Part shown: positions 30,683 to 37,380 of the stretch, piece after piece | How positions within the stretch are numbered: position 1 is the first letter of the stretch | Layout: every line of letters begins with the position of its first letter | IMG/VR virus record: IMGVR_UViG_3300020180_000005 | Coordinates: 1-40,660 of that record | DNA: 40,660 bases | Strand: one strand, 5' to 3' | From: a virus | Notes under the pieces: generated by a model | What the model was told of the DNA's origin: nothing | The model's input: the letters and a program-made list of their open reading frames with translations, nothing else | Databases searched by the model: none | Position numbers and translations under genes: made by a program

Positions 30683-32109
30683 TAATGTCTTTTCGGATAA
30701 ATTATACCACCACCTGTACTTACAGCATTACTTGTACTACTTTGTGTCGCAAGCTTGACTCCACCCACAAACGAATCTACAAAGTCATCATGCTTGCTTC
30801 GCGGAAAGTGTAGCAATTCTGCCATAAAATCCTGGTGGCCGTTATTGAATAAGATTGTACCATTTTCAATCAAAGGTGTAACCTCTAGTGTTCGTCTAAT
30901 TTTATCTTTGTCAACCGTAACTTCCACAATAGGAAGAAATATATTTCTTCTACGGCTTTCATCAAGTGCTAATTGATAAAAAGCTTTTTGATATGCAACT
31001 GATTCAGACCCTATTTTTTTATACTTATACTTTGCGTATAAACTAAATAAAAGATCTAGCTGCTGCAAAATTCCCCCACGAATACGGGTAGGTTCAATTA
31101 CATATAATTTATTGGTTGATCTTAGCTTAGCAATTGTAACTATAGCGGTGTAATCAGCTGTTTCTTTTTCACTGATAGCTAAATCAACATAAGCATAAAA
31201 GTCACAAGAGGATAAATCTAATTGTTCATAAAACGCTACAGGTTTTATAATTTGCGTTTCAGCATCAATAGGATTGTTCATGTATTCCTGCTCGAAAACA
31301 ATGCTACCAATTTCCGCCTTTTTTTGCTCTAAGCGTTCAGTTGACCAATAAGAGGGCCACAATGGCTGCCCGTTTTCTTTAACTGCTCTATATATTCTTG
31401 ATACCCATCCGCTAGGGGGTACTTCAATTAACGTCGTCAACAGCGCGTCAGTATGTAGAATTGTGCCCACTTCTATTATCTGCGTATTTTCATCTCCGAG
31501 GTTTAATATAGATTTGTAAAACACGTTCTTGACTTTGGCTCTTTGAACGTCGCTATCAACAGATTCATCATTTTCTACATCGTCTAATAAAATAAGATCT
31601 GGTCTGTAAGCGCCATGCTTTAATCCTCTGAGCTTGGCTTTCCAGCCGGCAGCCATAACTTTAATACCTGTTGTTGTGACAATATCTTTAGCTGTCCACT
31701 TCATCTTGTCTTCCGCCCTGTCCGGCACGTAGCCTGCAATTTTCCCAAAATCAGCAATAATTCTATCGTTAGTTTCTAACTCTTCAATAATACTACCTAG
31801 TAAAGAAGTTGCCTGCGATGCCGTGTCTGACACCATTAATATAAAACGCTTTCGTTTTGTGAGTAAGCACCATAAAGGATAGACCAAACTAAAACAAGTT
31901 GATTTGGCATGACCGCGAGGCGCAGCTAAAGCTATTCTGTTATACGTGTTTGCAAGCGAATACCATTCTTTATGAAAGTCCGGCACCGCACCGCGGATAT
32001 GATTTGACAAGTAATACGCAGCAAAAAATTCAATTGACTCAGTCGCGGCTATTACTCTGGCCGGAGAGCTTGATGAGAGCTTCTCTAATAGCTGTTGTGG
32101 ATTCATCAT
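30682..32109 (-). CDS. terL: Terminase large subunit (475 aa)
   Basis: The packaging motor. Walker A is APRGHAKST (about 63-71), Walker B is LILLDDVE (172-179) with the catalytic Glu179, and the coupling motif is near IIEVGTILHTD. The C-terminal RNase H-like nuclease has Asp309 (YAYVDLAIS), Glu369 (GSESVAYQ) and HDDFVDS (440-446). Length is standard. It may start at 32109 or at the next Met (32106). It overlaps the terminase small subunit gene by 71 bases, an unusually long overlap, and touches the portal gene start. Confidence 0.96.
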   Translation of the reverse strand: MMNPQQLLEKLSSSSPARVIAATESIEFFAAYYLSNHIRGAVPDFHKEWYSLANTYNRIALAAPRGHAKSTCFSLVYPLWCLLTKRKRFILMVSDTASQATSLLGSIIEELETNDRIIADFGKIAGYVPDRAEDKMKWTAKDIVTTTGIKVMAAGWKAKLRGLKHGAYRPDLILLDDVENDESVDSDVQRAKVKNVFYKSILNLGDENTQIIEVGTILHTDALLTTLIEVPPSGWVSRIYRAVKENGQPLWPSYWSTERLEQKKAEIGSIVFEQEYMNNPIDAETQIIKPVAFYEQLDLSSCDFYAYVDLAISEKETADYTAIVTIAKLRSTNKLYVIEPTRIRGGILQQLDLLFSLYAKYKYKKIGSESVAYQKAFYQLALDESRRRNIFLPIVEVTVDKDKIRRTLEVTPLIENGTILFNNGHQDFMAELLHFPRSKHDDFVDSFVGGVKLATQSSTSNAVSTGGGIIYPKRH

Positions 32110-32518
32110 TGGATGTGGTTGTTTCTGTTGATTTATTTACATCAACATTTAAATTTTCTTGTGTATTAGTTTCACGCATTCCGTGGTTAGTATTTAATAC
32201 AAACTTAGCAAAGTTGGCATTCCACTTATCAGTTAAGGCGTTTGAAATTAGCCGCTCACGCTGCAAAGTCTCAATTAATTGTAAGGTGTCACTTAGGGCA
32301 TTATAATCTTCACCGCCAACCTCTTTAGCATCGTTTAATCGGCGGTATAAGGTCTGCCTTGAAATTGGTATTGAGATACAGACTTTAGTATCTGTAGGAA
32401 CGTAAGTCTCGTCTAGCATCGCCCTATCTACTATAAGCTTAGCTGCCGCAATTATTACTTGTAATGTCAATATTGAATTTACGTTGCCAATATTGCCCCG
32501 TGGAGTCTTCCTGGTCAT
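32039..32518 (-). CDS. terS: Probable terminase small subunit (159 aa)
   Basis: It lies directly before the large subunit and has a helix-turn-helix-like segment (ISIPISRQTLYRRLNDAKEVGG) followed by a helical oligomerisation region (LIETLQRERLISNALTDKWNANFAKFVLNTNHGMRE). The ending NANFAKFVLNTNHGMRE resembles small terminases where KFMLKxxFGY precedes a linker. The C-terminal third is Ser/Thr/Asn-rich and disordered, and its coding region overlaps the large subunit. Role: recognises phage DNA for packaging. An earlier part of the gene (SILTLQVIIAAAKLIVDRAM) is helical. Confidence 0.82.
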   Translation of the reverse strand: MTRKTPRGNIGNVNSILTLQVIIAAAKLIVDRAMLDETYVPTDTKVCISIPISRQTLYRRLNDAKEVGGEDYNALSDTLQLIETLQRERLISNALTDKWNANFAKFVLNTNHGMRETNTQENLNVDVNKSTETTTSNDESTTAIREALIKLSGQSNSRD

Positions 32519-32552
32519 TTACCTATTATAGCAAACATTATCTCCTGTAAAC

Positions 32553-32945
32553 TTATAGTACTATAATTAAAATTACGATTAGCAACAGCGTTGTTAATAG
32601 CACTGCTAAAGTACCAACTAATTTATTATATTGCATATCGTTTTTAACTTTTACAAGCTTTTTTTCTATAATTATACGACTGATCTCTTTTTCAAAATCG
32701 AAAACTGTTGCAGCAAGGTGATCGATATTAGTGCCAACTTTTGTAGTAAATATCTTCTCTACAAAATCTTTATTATTTTTAAGTTTATCGGTACTAATAG
32801 CAGCAGCAATTATCTCTAACTGATCGCTATTAATATTATACCCTTTGCCTTTTACTTTTCCGTAATTTAACTTCTTAAGTATTGAATAAATAAGAACAGG
32901 CTTACAACTGTACATCGCAGCGATTTGTTGGGCGTTATATTTCAT
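32553..32945 (-). CDS. Helix-turn-helix-like protein with C-terminal membrane anchor (130 aa)
   Basis: The N-terminal part, NAQQIAAMYSCKPVLIYSILKKLNYG, looks like a DNA-binding helix-turn-helix. After a Lys/Glu-rich middle (FDFEKEISRIIIEKKLVKVKND), the last 20 residues are a single membrane helix (LLTTLLLIVILIIVL). It is near the start of the leftward unit between the RHH-like gene and the small terminase. A membrane-attached regulator or anchor is possible. A holin is less likely because there is only one helix, at the very end. Confidence 0.68.
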   Translation of the reverse strand: MKYNAQQIAAMYSCKPVLIYSILKKLNYGKVKGKGYNINSDQLEIIAAAISTDKLKNNKDFVEKIFTTKVGTNIDHLAATVFDFEKEISRIIIEKKLVKVKNDMQYNKLVGTLAVLLTTLLLIVILIIVL

Positions 32946-32971
32946 ATGTAAATTAATTTACTATAGGTTAC

Positions 32972-33214
32972 CTAATTCAATTGGGGTTTAGTGCGGCTCA
33001 TTTTATTAAATATAAGTGCTCTAACGATTTCAGCTTTATGCATACTACGCAGCTTTGACTGATCGTCAAGCCAGTTCATCATTTTGGCAGGTACTATTAA
33101 AATGAATTTTGTATTTCCGTTCAATAGATTGTACTCGTTTTTAATTTTAGTAAGGTTTTTTTCCGCGTTTAAGATTGTTTCGCGCATCTCTGCTAATTGT
33201 TGTTCTTTGCTCAT
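32972..33214 (-). CDS. Ribbon-helix-helix-like small regulator (80 aa)
   Basis: A coiled N-terminus (MSKEQQLAEMRETILNAEKNL) is followed by TKFILIVPAKMMNWLDDQSKLRSMHKAEIVRALIFNKM, the strand-helix-helix pattern of ribbon-helix-helix DNA-binding proteins (strand, then L-D-x-S at the first helix, and K-A-E-I-V-R-A-L at the second). It is the second gene after the leftward promoter and could autoregulate it. The ATG overlaps the TGA of the preceding small gene as ATGA. The long N-terminal extension is not standard. Confidence 0.72.
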   Translation of the reverse strand: MSKEQQLAEMRETILNAEKNLTKIKNEYNLLNGNTKFILIVPAKMMNWLDDQSKLRSMHKAEIVRALIFNKMSRTKPQLN

Positions 33215-33351
33215 AATTGTCTACTTATTTTATTAATAAATGGGTATCGTTTTTTGATTGATCTTTTATGTGCCGCGTGCACGAATTTAAATTTAGGAAT
33301 AGACAGCACTAGAAACACAATTAAGACGTTTGCAATGATGATAACTAACAT
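33211..33351 (-). CDS. Small membrane protein (46 aa), first gene of the leftward unit
   Basis: ATG 33351 begins MLVIIIANVLIVFLVLSIP, one membrane helix, followed by a basic tail (KFKFVHAAHKRSIKKRYPFINKISRQL). It ends at TGA 33211-33213, overlapping the next ATG by four bases, which supports translation. The predicted RNA start is about 33366, leaving a leader of about 15 bases. One hydrophobic segment and a very basic C-terminus fit a small inner-membrane protein such as a superinfection-exclusion or holin-like peptide; function unknown. Confidence 0.7.
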   Translation of the reverse strand: MLVIIIANVLIVFLVLSIPKFKFVHAAHKRSIKKRYPFINKISRQL

Positions 33352-33372
33352 AGAATAACTTTAACTTAAGAT

Positions 33373-33401
33373 ATTATAGTATATATAGAATAAGAAGTCA
33401 A
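33373..33401 (-). promoter_or_regulatory. Main leftward (late) promoter
   Basis: On the minus strand TTGACT (33401-33396) and TATAAT (33378-33373) are 17 bases apart. It shares the TATACTATAAT core with the two rightward promoters. All 34 leftward genes lie downstream in one direction. Confidence 0.85.
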
Positions 33402-33756
33402 TTAGTAAGTAACCCCCTACCTGGTTTCTTAGGCGTGAGAGGTGAATTAGAGCTTAGTTATCATCTTTTAACCGGTTTTCTGTCCGAAAGATTAAGCACA
33501 CTATCTGTATTGCAGCTACCATGATAGGTAGTTCAAGAGCGGGGGCATAGTACGTAACCCATATCCGCTGCTGTCTTCACGTTCGCTTACCTGTATGTCT
33601 TTCAGCGTTCGAGTCACAATTCCCAGGCTATAATATTTTAAATGCCAGAGTTATGCATTGCCGTTGGGCCCCTTGTGATTGGTATAGTCGGCGGGAATAA
33701 TTTCCTGAGATAATCTACAACCATACACAGTGGTCTTCAATACCTTATAGTATTAT
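33402..33756. other. Gene-free control region between divergent units
   Basis: About 355 bases between the leftward promoter and the small-RNA promoter have no frame longer than about 25 codons. It is less AT-rich than its surroundings. Visible features are a perfect palindrome AACCGGTT (near 33467), a short hairpin CTACC/GGTAG (near 33518), and ATAC/GTAT just before 33757. A 23-codon frame (33642-33713, MPELCIAVGPLVIGIVGG...) follows TATAATATTTTAA, but nothing else supports it. A replication origin, packaging site or operator are possible; none can be shown. Confidence 0.6.
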
Positions 33757-33786
33757 TTTACAGAACGGGGGATACTATTATATAAT
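33757..33786 (+). promoter_or_regulatory. Candidate promoter of a short RNA
   Basis: TTTACA (33757-33762) and TATAAT (33781-33786), 18 bases apart. The start would be near 33793, ahead of two hairpins. Confidence 0.55.
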
Positions 33787-33792
33787 AACGAG

Positions 33793-33868
33793 TCCTTCAT
33801 TTCCGCTCGGAAATTTAGAATAACACTTAGCAACAAGGCCACCTCCGGGTGGTTTTGTTGTTTGTTTT
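33793..33868 (+). ncRNA. Candidate small RNA of about 75 nt
   Basis: Downstream of the promoter lies a hairpin with ATTTCC/GGAAAT (33799-33814). A second, terminator-type hairpin follows (33832-33859), with a U-rich tail. No ORF is present. The RNA would end just before the -35 box of the first early promoter, so it is separate from the early mRNA. Function unknown. Confidence 0.5.
33832..33868 (+). terminator. Rho-independent terminator ahead of the early promoter
   Basis: AACAAGGCCACC pairs with GGTGGTTTTGTT (12 pairs with two G-U) around a TCCG loop, and a T-rich tract (GTTTGTTTT) follows. It lies eight bases before the -35 box at 33877. Confidence 0.75.
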
Positions 33869-33876
33869 ACAGGCTG

Positions 33877-33905
33877 TTGACATATCTAAACAGCTATACT
33901 ATAAT
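33877..33905 (+). promoter_or_regulatory. First rightward (early) promoter, consensus sigma-70
   Basis: TTGACA (33877-33882), 17 bases, TATAAT (33900-33905): a perfect match to the bacterial housekeeping consensus. Drives the gene at 33933 and those after it. Confidence 0.92.
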
Positions 33906-33910
33906 ATCTC

Positions 33911-33926
33911 ATAATTGTTATTTTAA
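33911..33926 (+). repeat. Shared early leader element ATAATTGTTATTTTAA, copy 1
   Basis: Sixteen bases starting at the predicted RNA start, identical to 37360-37375 after the second early promoter. ATAA-TTG-TTAT within it is a short inverted repeat, so it could be an operator, or an mRNA 5' element aiding translation without a Shine-Dalgarno. Confidence 0.75.
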
Positions 33927-33932
33927 TATTAT

Positions 33933-34193
33933 ATGAAGGAGATTAAGTTCACTTCTCAATTTATTTTTAAACCTGATCAACTTGGACAGCTTCGTGCTTA
34001 TTGGTTTGATTTTGGTACATCAAAGCGTAAAATTGAGCTAGAAATTGAACTCAAGTATGCTGCTGTCTTATTTAATTTAGTAGAGGGCTGGGTAGAGCGT
34101 TATGATAAGGTTCCAGGTATTTTGACTTTGGATTGGTATATAAATAATAACGGCGCACTTTTATCTAAGCATAAAATTAAAGAAGAATTATGA
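33933..34193 (+). CDS. Hypothetical early protein (86 aa)
   Basis: The first gene after the consensus promoter. Its sequence (MKEIKFTSQFIFKPDQLGQL, then RAYWFDFGTSKRKIELEIELKYAAVLFNLVEGWVERYDKVP) has no family I recognise. It is a small alpha/beta protein with many aromatic residues and no signal peptide or membrane helix. Its stop overlaps the next ATG by four bases, coupling it with the Rad52-like gene, so a role in recombination or in modulating the host early in infection is plausible but not shown. Confidence 0.78.
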   Translation: MKEIKFTSQFIFKPDQLGQLRAYWFDFGTSKRKIELEIELKYAAVLFNLVEGWVERYDKVPGILTLDWYINNNGALLSKHKIKEEL

Positions 34194-34864
34194 AACAAAA
34201 TAATACTGTAGACTTACCTAATTTAATTTTATTAAAACAGCCATTTGGTGACCATGAAATATCATGGAAAATTAATAACTATAATTCAGGTAAAACCAAG
34301 GCTATGATCACATTTCATGTGGATGCAAGAGTAGTACAAACTAGACTTAATGACGTTTTTGGCGAACTAGAATGGTCATTTGAATGGAAGACCATTACAG
34401 ATGTAATAGTACACGGGAGTTTAAAGGTTAATTTATGTACAAAAGAGGATGTTGGCTATAGTAACGGGTCTGACGATAAAGAACCGTTAAAATCTGCCGT
34501 TAGTGACGCTCTGAAGCGCTGCGCGGTACATTTAGGCGTTGCACACTATTTATATCAATTGCCTACATTGTGGATAGTTCTAGATGAACCAAGCCAGAAG
34601 TATTTAACTAAAAGGCAAGATGAGGAAATCCTTAATTGGTATAAAAAGAATATTAATACATCTAAAACAACCACCTTATTACCTTTTGCAACTGAGGAAG
34701 TAATAGATCAGATCATGGAGGCAATGGCTTTAGATCGTGAAACTAAATCTATCTACGCCGGAAAATATAATTTAACTAAGGAACAAATAGCAAAGCTTAC
34801 CGCCGCTAGGGCAACGATTAAGGCCTCGATTGATAACGCAGCGCTGGTAGAAGGGATTTTATAA
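34190..34864 (+). CDS. Rad52/Rad22-like single-strand annealing protein (224 aa)
   Basis: Anneals complementary single strands in phage recombination. The domain runs from about residue 20 to 125: ISWKINNYNSGKTKAMITFHVDARVVQTRLNDVFG is the V-D-A-R-x-V-x-x-R-L-x-x-V-F-G pattern. KEPLKSAVSDALKRCAVHLGVAHYLYQLPTLWIVLD is the conserved K-x-A-V-S-D-A-L-K-R-x-A-V-x-x-G-V-x-x-Y-L-Y segment of the PF04098 type. The C-terminal part (about 150-224) is helical and may bind SSB. SSB and RusA are encoded in the same unit; no exonuclease partner was recognised. Confidence 0.9.
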   Translation: MKQNNTVDLPNLILLKQPFGDHEISWKINNYNSGKTKAMITFHVDARVVQTRLNDVFGELEWSFEWKTITDVIVHGSLKVNLCTKEDVGYSNGSDDKEPLKSAVSDALKRCAVHLGVAHYLYQLPTLWIVLDEPSQKYLTKRQDEEILNWYKKNINTSKTTTLLPFATEEVIDQIMEAMALDRETKSIYAGKYNLTKEQIAKLTAARATIKASIDNAALVEGIL

Positions 34865-34873
34865 TTAATAAAT

Positions 34874-35230
34874 ATGAAAATAATAAATCCTAAAACAGGC
34901 GAGATTGTTACTAATGAATCCGAAAGGTTAGTAATTGTTGATGCTTACAAAGAATATAAACTTAAAATTAAAGAACTTGAACAGGTGACTGAAGCTTTAG
35001 AAGAATTGTTGCAGCCCCACATTGACCTAGCTATGGCAAATGGTGAAAAAGAGCTGGGAGCATTTACTATTGTTTTTGGCGCTAGACGGTTTAGCGTAGA
35101 TCTATTTAACGAAGCCGCGCCAAGTTTTACTAAAGAACAACGCGCAACTCTTAAAGAACAAATAGCCGAAATTGAGGCTCAATTCAAAGCACCATCTAAA
35201 CCTTATCTAAAATTTAAACAAATTATTTAA
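34874..35230 (+). CDS. Hypothetical protein of recombination module (118 aa)
   Basis: A coiled N-terminal half (VIVDAYKEYKLKIKELEQVTEALEELLQPHIDLAM) is followed by a strand-helix element (LGAFTIVFGARRFSVDLFNEAAP) and a Glu/Lys helix with SKPYLKFKQII at the end. Proteins with this pattern often lie beside annealing proteins in phages, but I cannot assign a function. It starts nine bases after the preceding stop without a Shine-Dalgarno, and one base separates it from the first octapeptide-repeat gene. Confidence 0.75.
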   Translation: MKIINPKTGEIVTNESERLVIVDAYKEYKLKIKELEQVTEALEELLQPHIDLAMANGEKELGAFTIVFGARRFSVDLFNEAAPSFTKEQRATLKEQIAEIEAQFKAPSKPYLKFKQII

Positions 35231-35231
35231 C

Positions 35232-35879
35232 ATGTACAAAATAACAAAAGACGGCGTAGCGTTAGATCCTAAACTTTATACGATTGATAAAGTTAATAAA
35301 ACTTTTGCGTCAAAAGAAGATGGCTTAGTAATAGATTTTGCAGGGAAAAATGGTTGGCTTTTTAGAATCGGTTATAGCTGTAAAATCACTACTGGTGAAG
35401 ACTGTTTTATAGATGCAAGGGGCGAGTGCATAATCACTACTGGTGATGGCTGTACTATAGAGGCCGGTCGCGACTGTAATATAACAGCAGATCATGGCTG
35501 TGTTATACACACATATCTTGACTGCATAATATGTGTTGGTGAACGCTGTACTATAGCCGCCGCCCCCGGCTGTAATATAACTACTGGTGATGGTTGCACC
35601 ATAGACACTGGGAGCGGCTGCAATATAACCGCAGGTGATCAGACTGTTATTAGAGCTAATTGGAACTCAGTTATAACAGGCGGTAAAAATTGTGTAGTGA
35701 GTAAACGTTATGGCAACGAAGTTATCAAGCTTATTGCTGGGCAAACGATTAAGCTGAATGATCACATGACAGAAGGCTACGAAGTTGTAAAACCAATAGA
35801 AACTATTGAAATAGGAGGCCTGAAATTCAACAAAGAAGAAGTAGAGGATTTTCTTAAAAACCTTAAACCAATTAATTAA
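35232..35879 (+). CDS. Octapeptide-repeat (Cys-headed) solenoid protein, copy 1 (215 aa)
   Basis: Three parts: a conserved N-terminal cap (1-49, MYKITKDGVALDPKLYTID), eleven eight-residue units starting with Cys (from CKITTGED at 50; consensus C-x-I-x-x-G-x-x), then TVIRANWN, SVITGGKN, CVVSKRYG and a conserved C-terminal module (NEVIKLIAGQTIKLN ... EIGGLKFNKEEVEDFLKNLKPIN). Units alternate between I-T-T-G and I-D-x-G types, so the structural step is probably 16 residues (two strands per turn), with Cys stacked as ladders. No signal peptide or membrane helix, so it is expected in the cytoplasm. Function unknown. Confidence 0.85.
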   Translation: MYKITKDGVALDPKLYTIDKVNKTFASKEDGLVIDFAGKNGWLFRIGYSCKITTGEDCFIDARGECIITTGDGCTIEAGRDCNITADHGCVIHTYLDCIICVGERCTIAAAPGCNITTGDGCTIDTGSGCNITAGDQTVIRANWNSVITGGKNCVVSKRYGNEVIKLIAGQTIKLNDHMTEGYEVVKPIETIEIGGLKFNKEEVEDFLKNLKPIN

Positions 35880-36527
35880 ATGTACAAAATAACAAAAAAC
35901 GGCGTAGCGTTAGATCCTGAACTTTATACAATTGATGAAGCCAATAAGACTTTTGCATCTATCGAAAATGACTTAGTATTAGATTTCACAGGTAAAGATA
36001 GTTGGATTTTTAGAATTAAGGGTAAATGTGAAATCATTGCTGGTAATGGTTGTACTATAGATGCCGACTATAGCTGTAATATCACAACGGGTAATTGTGC
36101 AGTTATTAGAGTCTGTGATAATTCAACTATAACTGCTGGTGACCGCTGTAACATAGACACACACCATAACTGCACAATTACTACTGAAGATGACTGTATT
36201 ATAAATACATGGGGTAATTGCACAATTACTACTGCCAATGGCAGTAGTATATATGCTGGCGCTCAATGTAATATAACTACAGGTCATAACGCTGTTATTA
36301 GAGCTTATGGAAATTCAGTTATAACAGGCGGTGAAGGTTGCGCAGTGATTAAACGTGATACTGTTGAGGTTATCAGACTTGTTGCTGGGCAAACGATTAA
36401 GCTGAATGGTGGCTATGGTGTTGAAGGCTACGAAGTTGTAGAACCAGAAACCATTGAAATAGGAGGCTTGAAATTCAACAAAGAAGAGGTAGAAAAATTA
36501 CTTAAAAACCTTAAACCAATTATTTAA
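35880..36527 (+). CDS. Octapeptide-repeat solenoid protein, copy 2 (215 aa)
   Basis: Starts at the base after copy 1's stop. It has the same cap and C-terminal module, with 11 units before AVIRAYGN. The fourth and fifth units (AVIRVCDN STITAGDR) resemble the terminal AVIRAYGN SVITGG pair, as if an end piece had been copied inside. Several units have lost the leading Cys (AVIR, STIT, SSIY). Its C-terminal module is slightly shorter (VEPETIEIGG, one duplet lost) and ends KLLKNLKPII. It lies just before SSB. Same unknown function as the other copies. Confidence 0.85.
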   Translation: MYKITKNGVALDPELYTIDEANKTFASIENDLVLDFTGKDSWIFRIKGKCEIIAGNGCTIDADYSCNITTGNCAVIRVCDNSTITAGDRCNIDTHHNCTITTEDDCIINTWGNCTITTANGSSIYAGAQCNITTGHNAVIRAYGNSVITGGEGCAVIKRDTVEVIRLVAGQTIKLNGGYGVEGYEVVEPETIEIGGLKFNKEEVEKLLKNLKPII

Positions 36528-36539
36528 TTATTTAAACAC

Positions 36540-36962
36540 ATGTTCAACGATATAAACAAAATTCAATTATTAGGCAATCTTACTCGAGACCCAGAACTGA
36601 AAACCACTGCTGGGGGTACTGCTGTGCTTAATTTAAATTTAGCGACTAATCGCCAATATAAAAAAGTTGAAGAGTGGGTTTCTGAGGTTGAATATCATAA
36701 CGTAGTAATATTTGGTTCAACTGCGACAAAATTAGAGCAATACCTTTATAAAGGTTGCCGTGTTTTAATTGAAGGTAGAGCAGTTACTCGTACCTGGGAA
36801 AAAGACGGGGTTAAACATTACAAAATGGAAATAATTTCGGATGAAGTGCATTTGTTAGGGCGGTATGTAGAAAAAACTAAGCAAGCCGAGCCTGCCAGCG
36901 CGTCTCAGCTTGAACTTAATATTAATGACGTTGTAATTGATCCAGACGAACTACCTTTTTAA
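36540..36962 (+). CDS. ssb: Single-stranded DNA-binding protein (140 aa)
   Basis: Protects single strands in replication and recombination. The OB-fold is complete: INKIQLLGNLTRDPELKTTAGGTAVLNLNLATNR, then VEYHNVVIFGSTATKLEQYLYKGCRVLIEGRAVTRTW and KMEIISDEVHLLG. The C-terminal tip DPDELPF is close to the DDDIPF docking peptide used to recruit partners, so it may recruit host or phage repair enzymes. Length is short but typical for a phage. It is encoded between the two groups of solenoid genes and works with the Rad52-like protein. Confidence 0.96.
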   Translation: MFNDINKIQLLGNLTRDPELKTTAGGTAVLNLNLATNRQYKKVEEWVSEVEYHNVVIFGSTATKLEQYLYKGCRVLIEGRAVTRTWEKDGVKHYKMEIISDEVHLLGRYVEKTKQAEPASASQLELNINDVVIDPDELPF

Positions 36963-36963
36963 T

Positions 36964-37218
36964 ATGAATAACGTACAACTACAACATATCAAAAAATTGG
37001 TAAAATACTTAGAATCTATCCATGAAACACCTAAGATGGGTAGGTACGGCCGGGCAATTTATCTTGAACTTCACGAGCAGTCTGTTTGGCTTTTAGGCCA
37101 AGCAGCCTTACGTAAAAAGTTGCTTGAGCTAGATTATGTCGACGGCAAAATAAATGTATATAAGCTGACTGAGCAAGGTCATGCGTTTTTAATTGAATAC
37201 AATTCCTTGCCCAATTAA
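36964..37218 (+). CDS. Winged-helix-like small protein (84 aa)
   Basis: ATG 36964 follows one base after the SSB stop; a longer frame from 36937 would overlap SSB and is not needed. The sequence MNNVQLQHIKKLVKYLESIHETP, then AALRKKLLELDYVDGKINVYKLTEQGHAFL has a winged-helix-like pattern, with a final V-Y-K-L-T-E-Q-G-x-x-F-L hairpin as in many transcription regulators (xYxLTxxG). A regulator of the second early promoter just downstream is possible. The first part lacks the usual three clear helices, so the call is tentative. Confidence 0.75.
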   Translation: MNNVQLQHIKKLVKYLESIHETPKMGRYGRAIYLELHEQSVWLLGQAALRKKLLELDYVDGKINVYKLTEQGHAFLIEYNSLPN

Positions 37219-37225
37219 CCCTAGT

Positions 37226-37317
37226 GGGAGCGAACCGCTGTCTGGTTCGCCCTCAGCTCCCTGCGGTTGGTCTTACGTTCTACAAAAAGTAGAATGCACA
37301 CTATACTGACCGTACGG
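37226..37317 (+). other. Hairpin-rich intergenic region before the second early promoter
   Basis: GGGAG/CTCCC (37226-37230, 37257-37261) encloses CGAACC/GGTTCG (31-36, 44-49), giving a strong stem of 11 pairs with a bulge. A second hairpin TTCTAC/GTAGAA lies at 37278-37294, and a perfect palindrome CCGTACGG lies at 37310-37317. There is no long T-run, so it is not a classical terminator; it may mark an mRNA 3' end or hold an operator for the promoter at 37326. Confidence 0.55.
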
Positions 37318-37325
37318 AATTGAGG

Positions 37326-37354
37326 TTGACACATTTTAATAACTATACTATAAT
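37326..37354 (+). promoter_or_regulatory. Second rightward promoter, consensus sigma-70
   Basis: TTGACA (37326-37331), 17 bases, TATAAT (37349-37354). Perfect consensus and spacing, and the sequence AACTATACTATAAT resembles the first early promoter (CAGCTATACTATAAT). It drives the genes from 37381 through the solenoid array. Confidence 0.92.
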
Positions 37355-37359
37355 ACTTT

Positions 37360-37375
37360 ATAATTGTTATTTTAA
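37360..37375 (+). repeat. Shared early leader element ATAATTGTTATTTTAA, copy 2
   Basis: Identical to 33911-33926 and at the same place relative to its promoter (starts five bases after the -10 box). Confidence 0.75.
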
Positions 37376-37380
37376 AATAA

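Noticed and set aside
33602-33632. tRNA-like GTTCGAGTC motif
   Set aside because: The five bases on either side of the loop do not pair (CAGCG against CACAA), and no acceptor or anticodon stem could be built on either strand.
33642-33713. 23-codon frame MPELCIAVGPLVIGIVGG in the control region
   Set aside because: It follows TATAATATTTTAA, but no -35 box or coupling to another gene supports it; too short to call.
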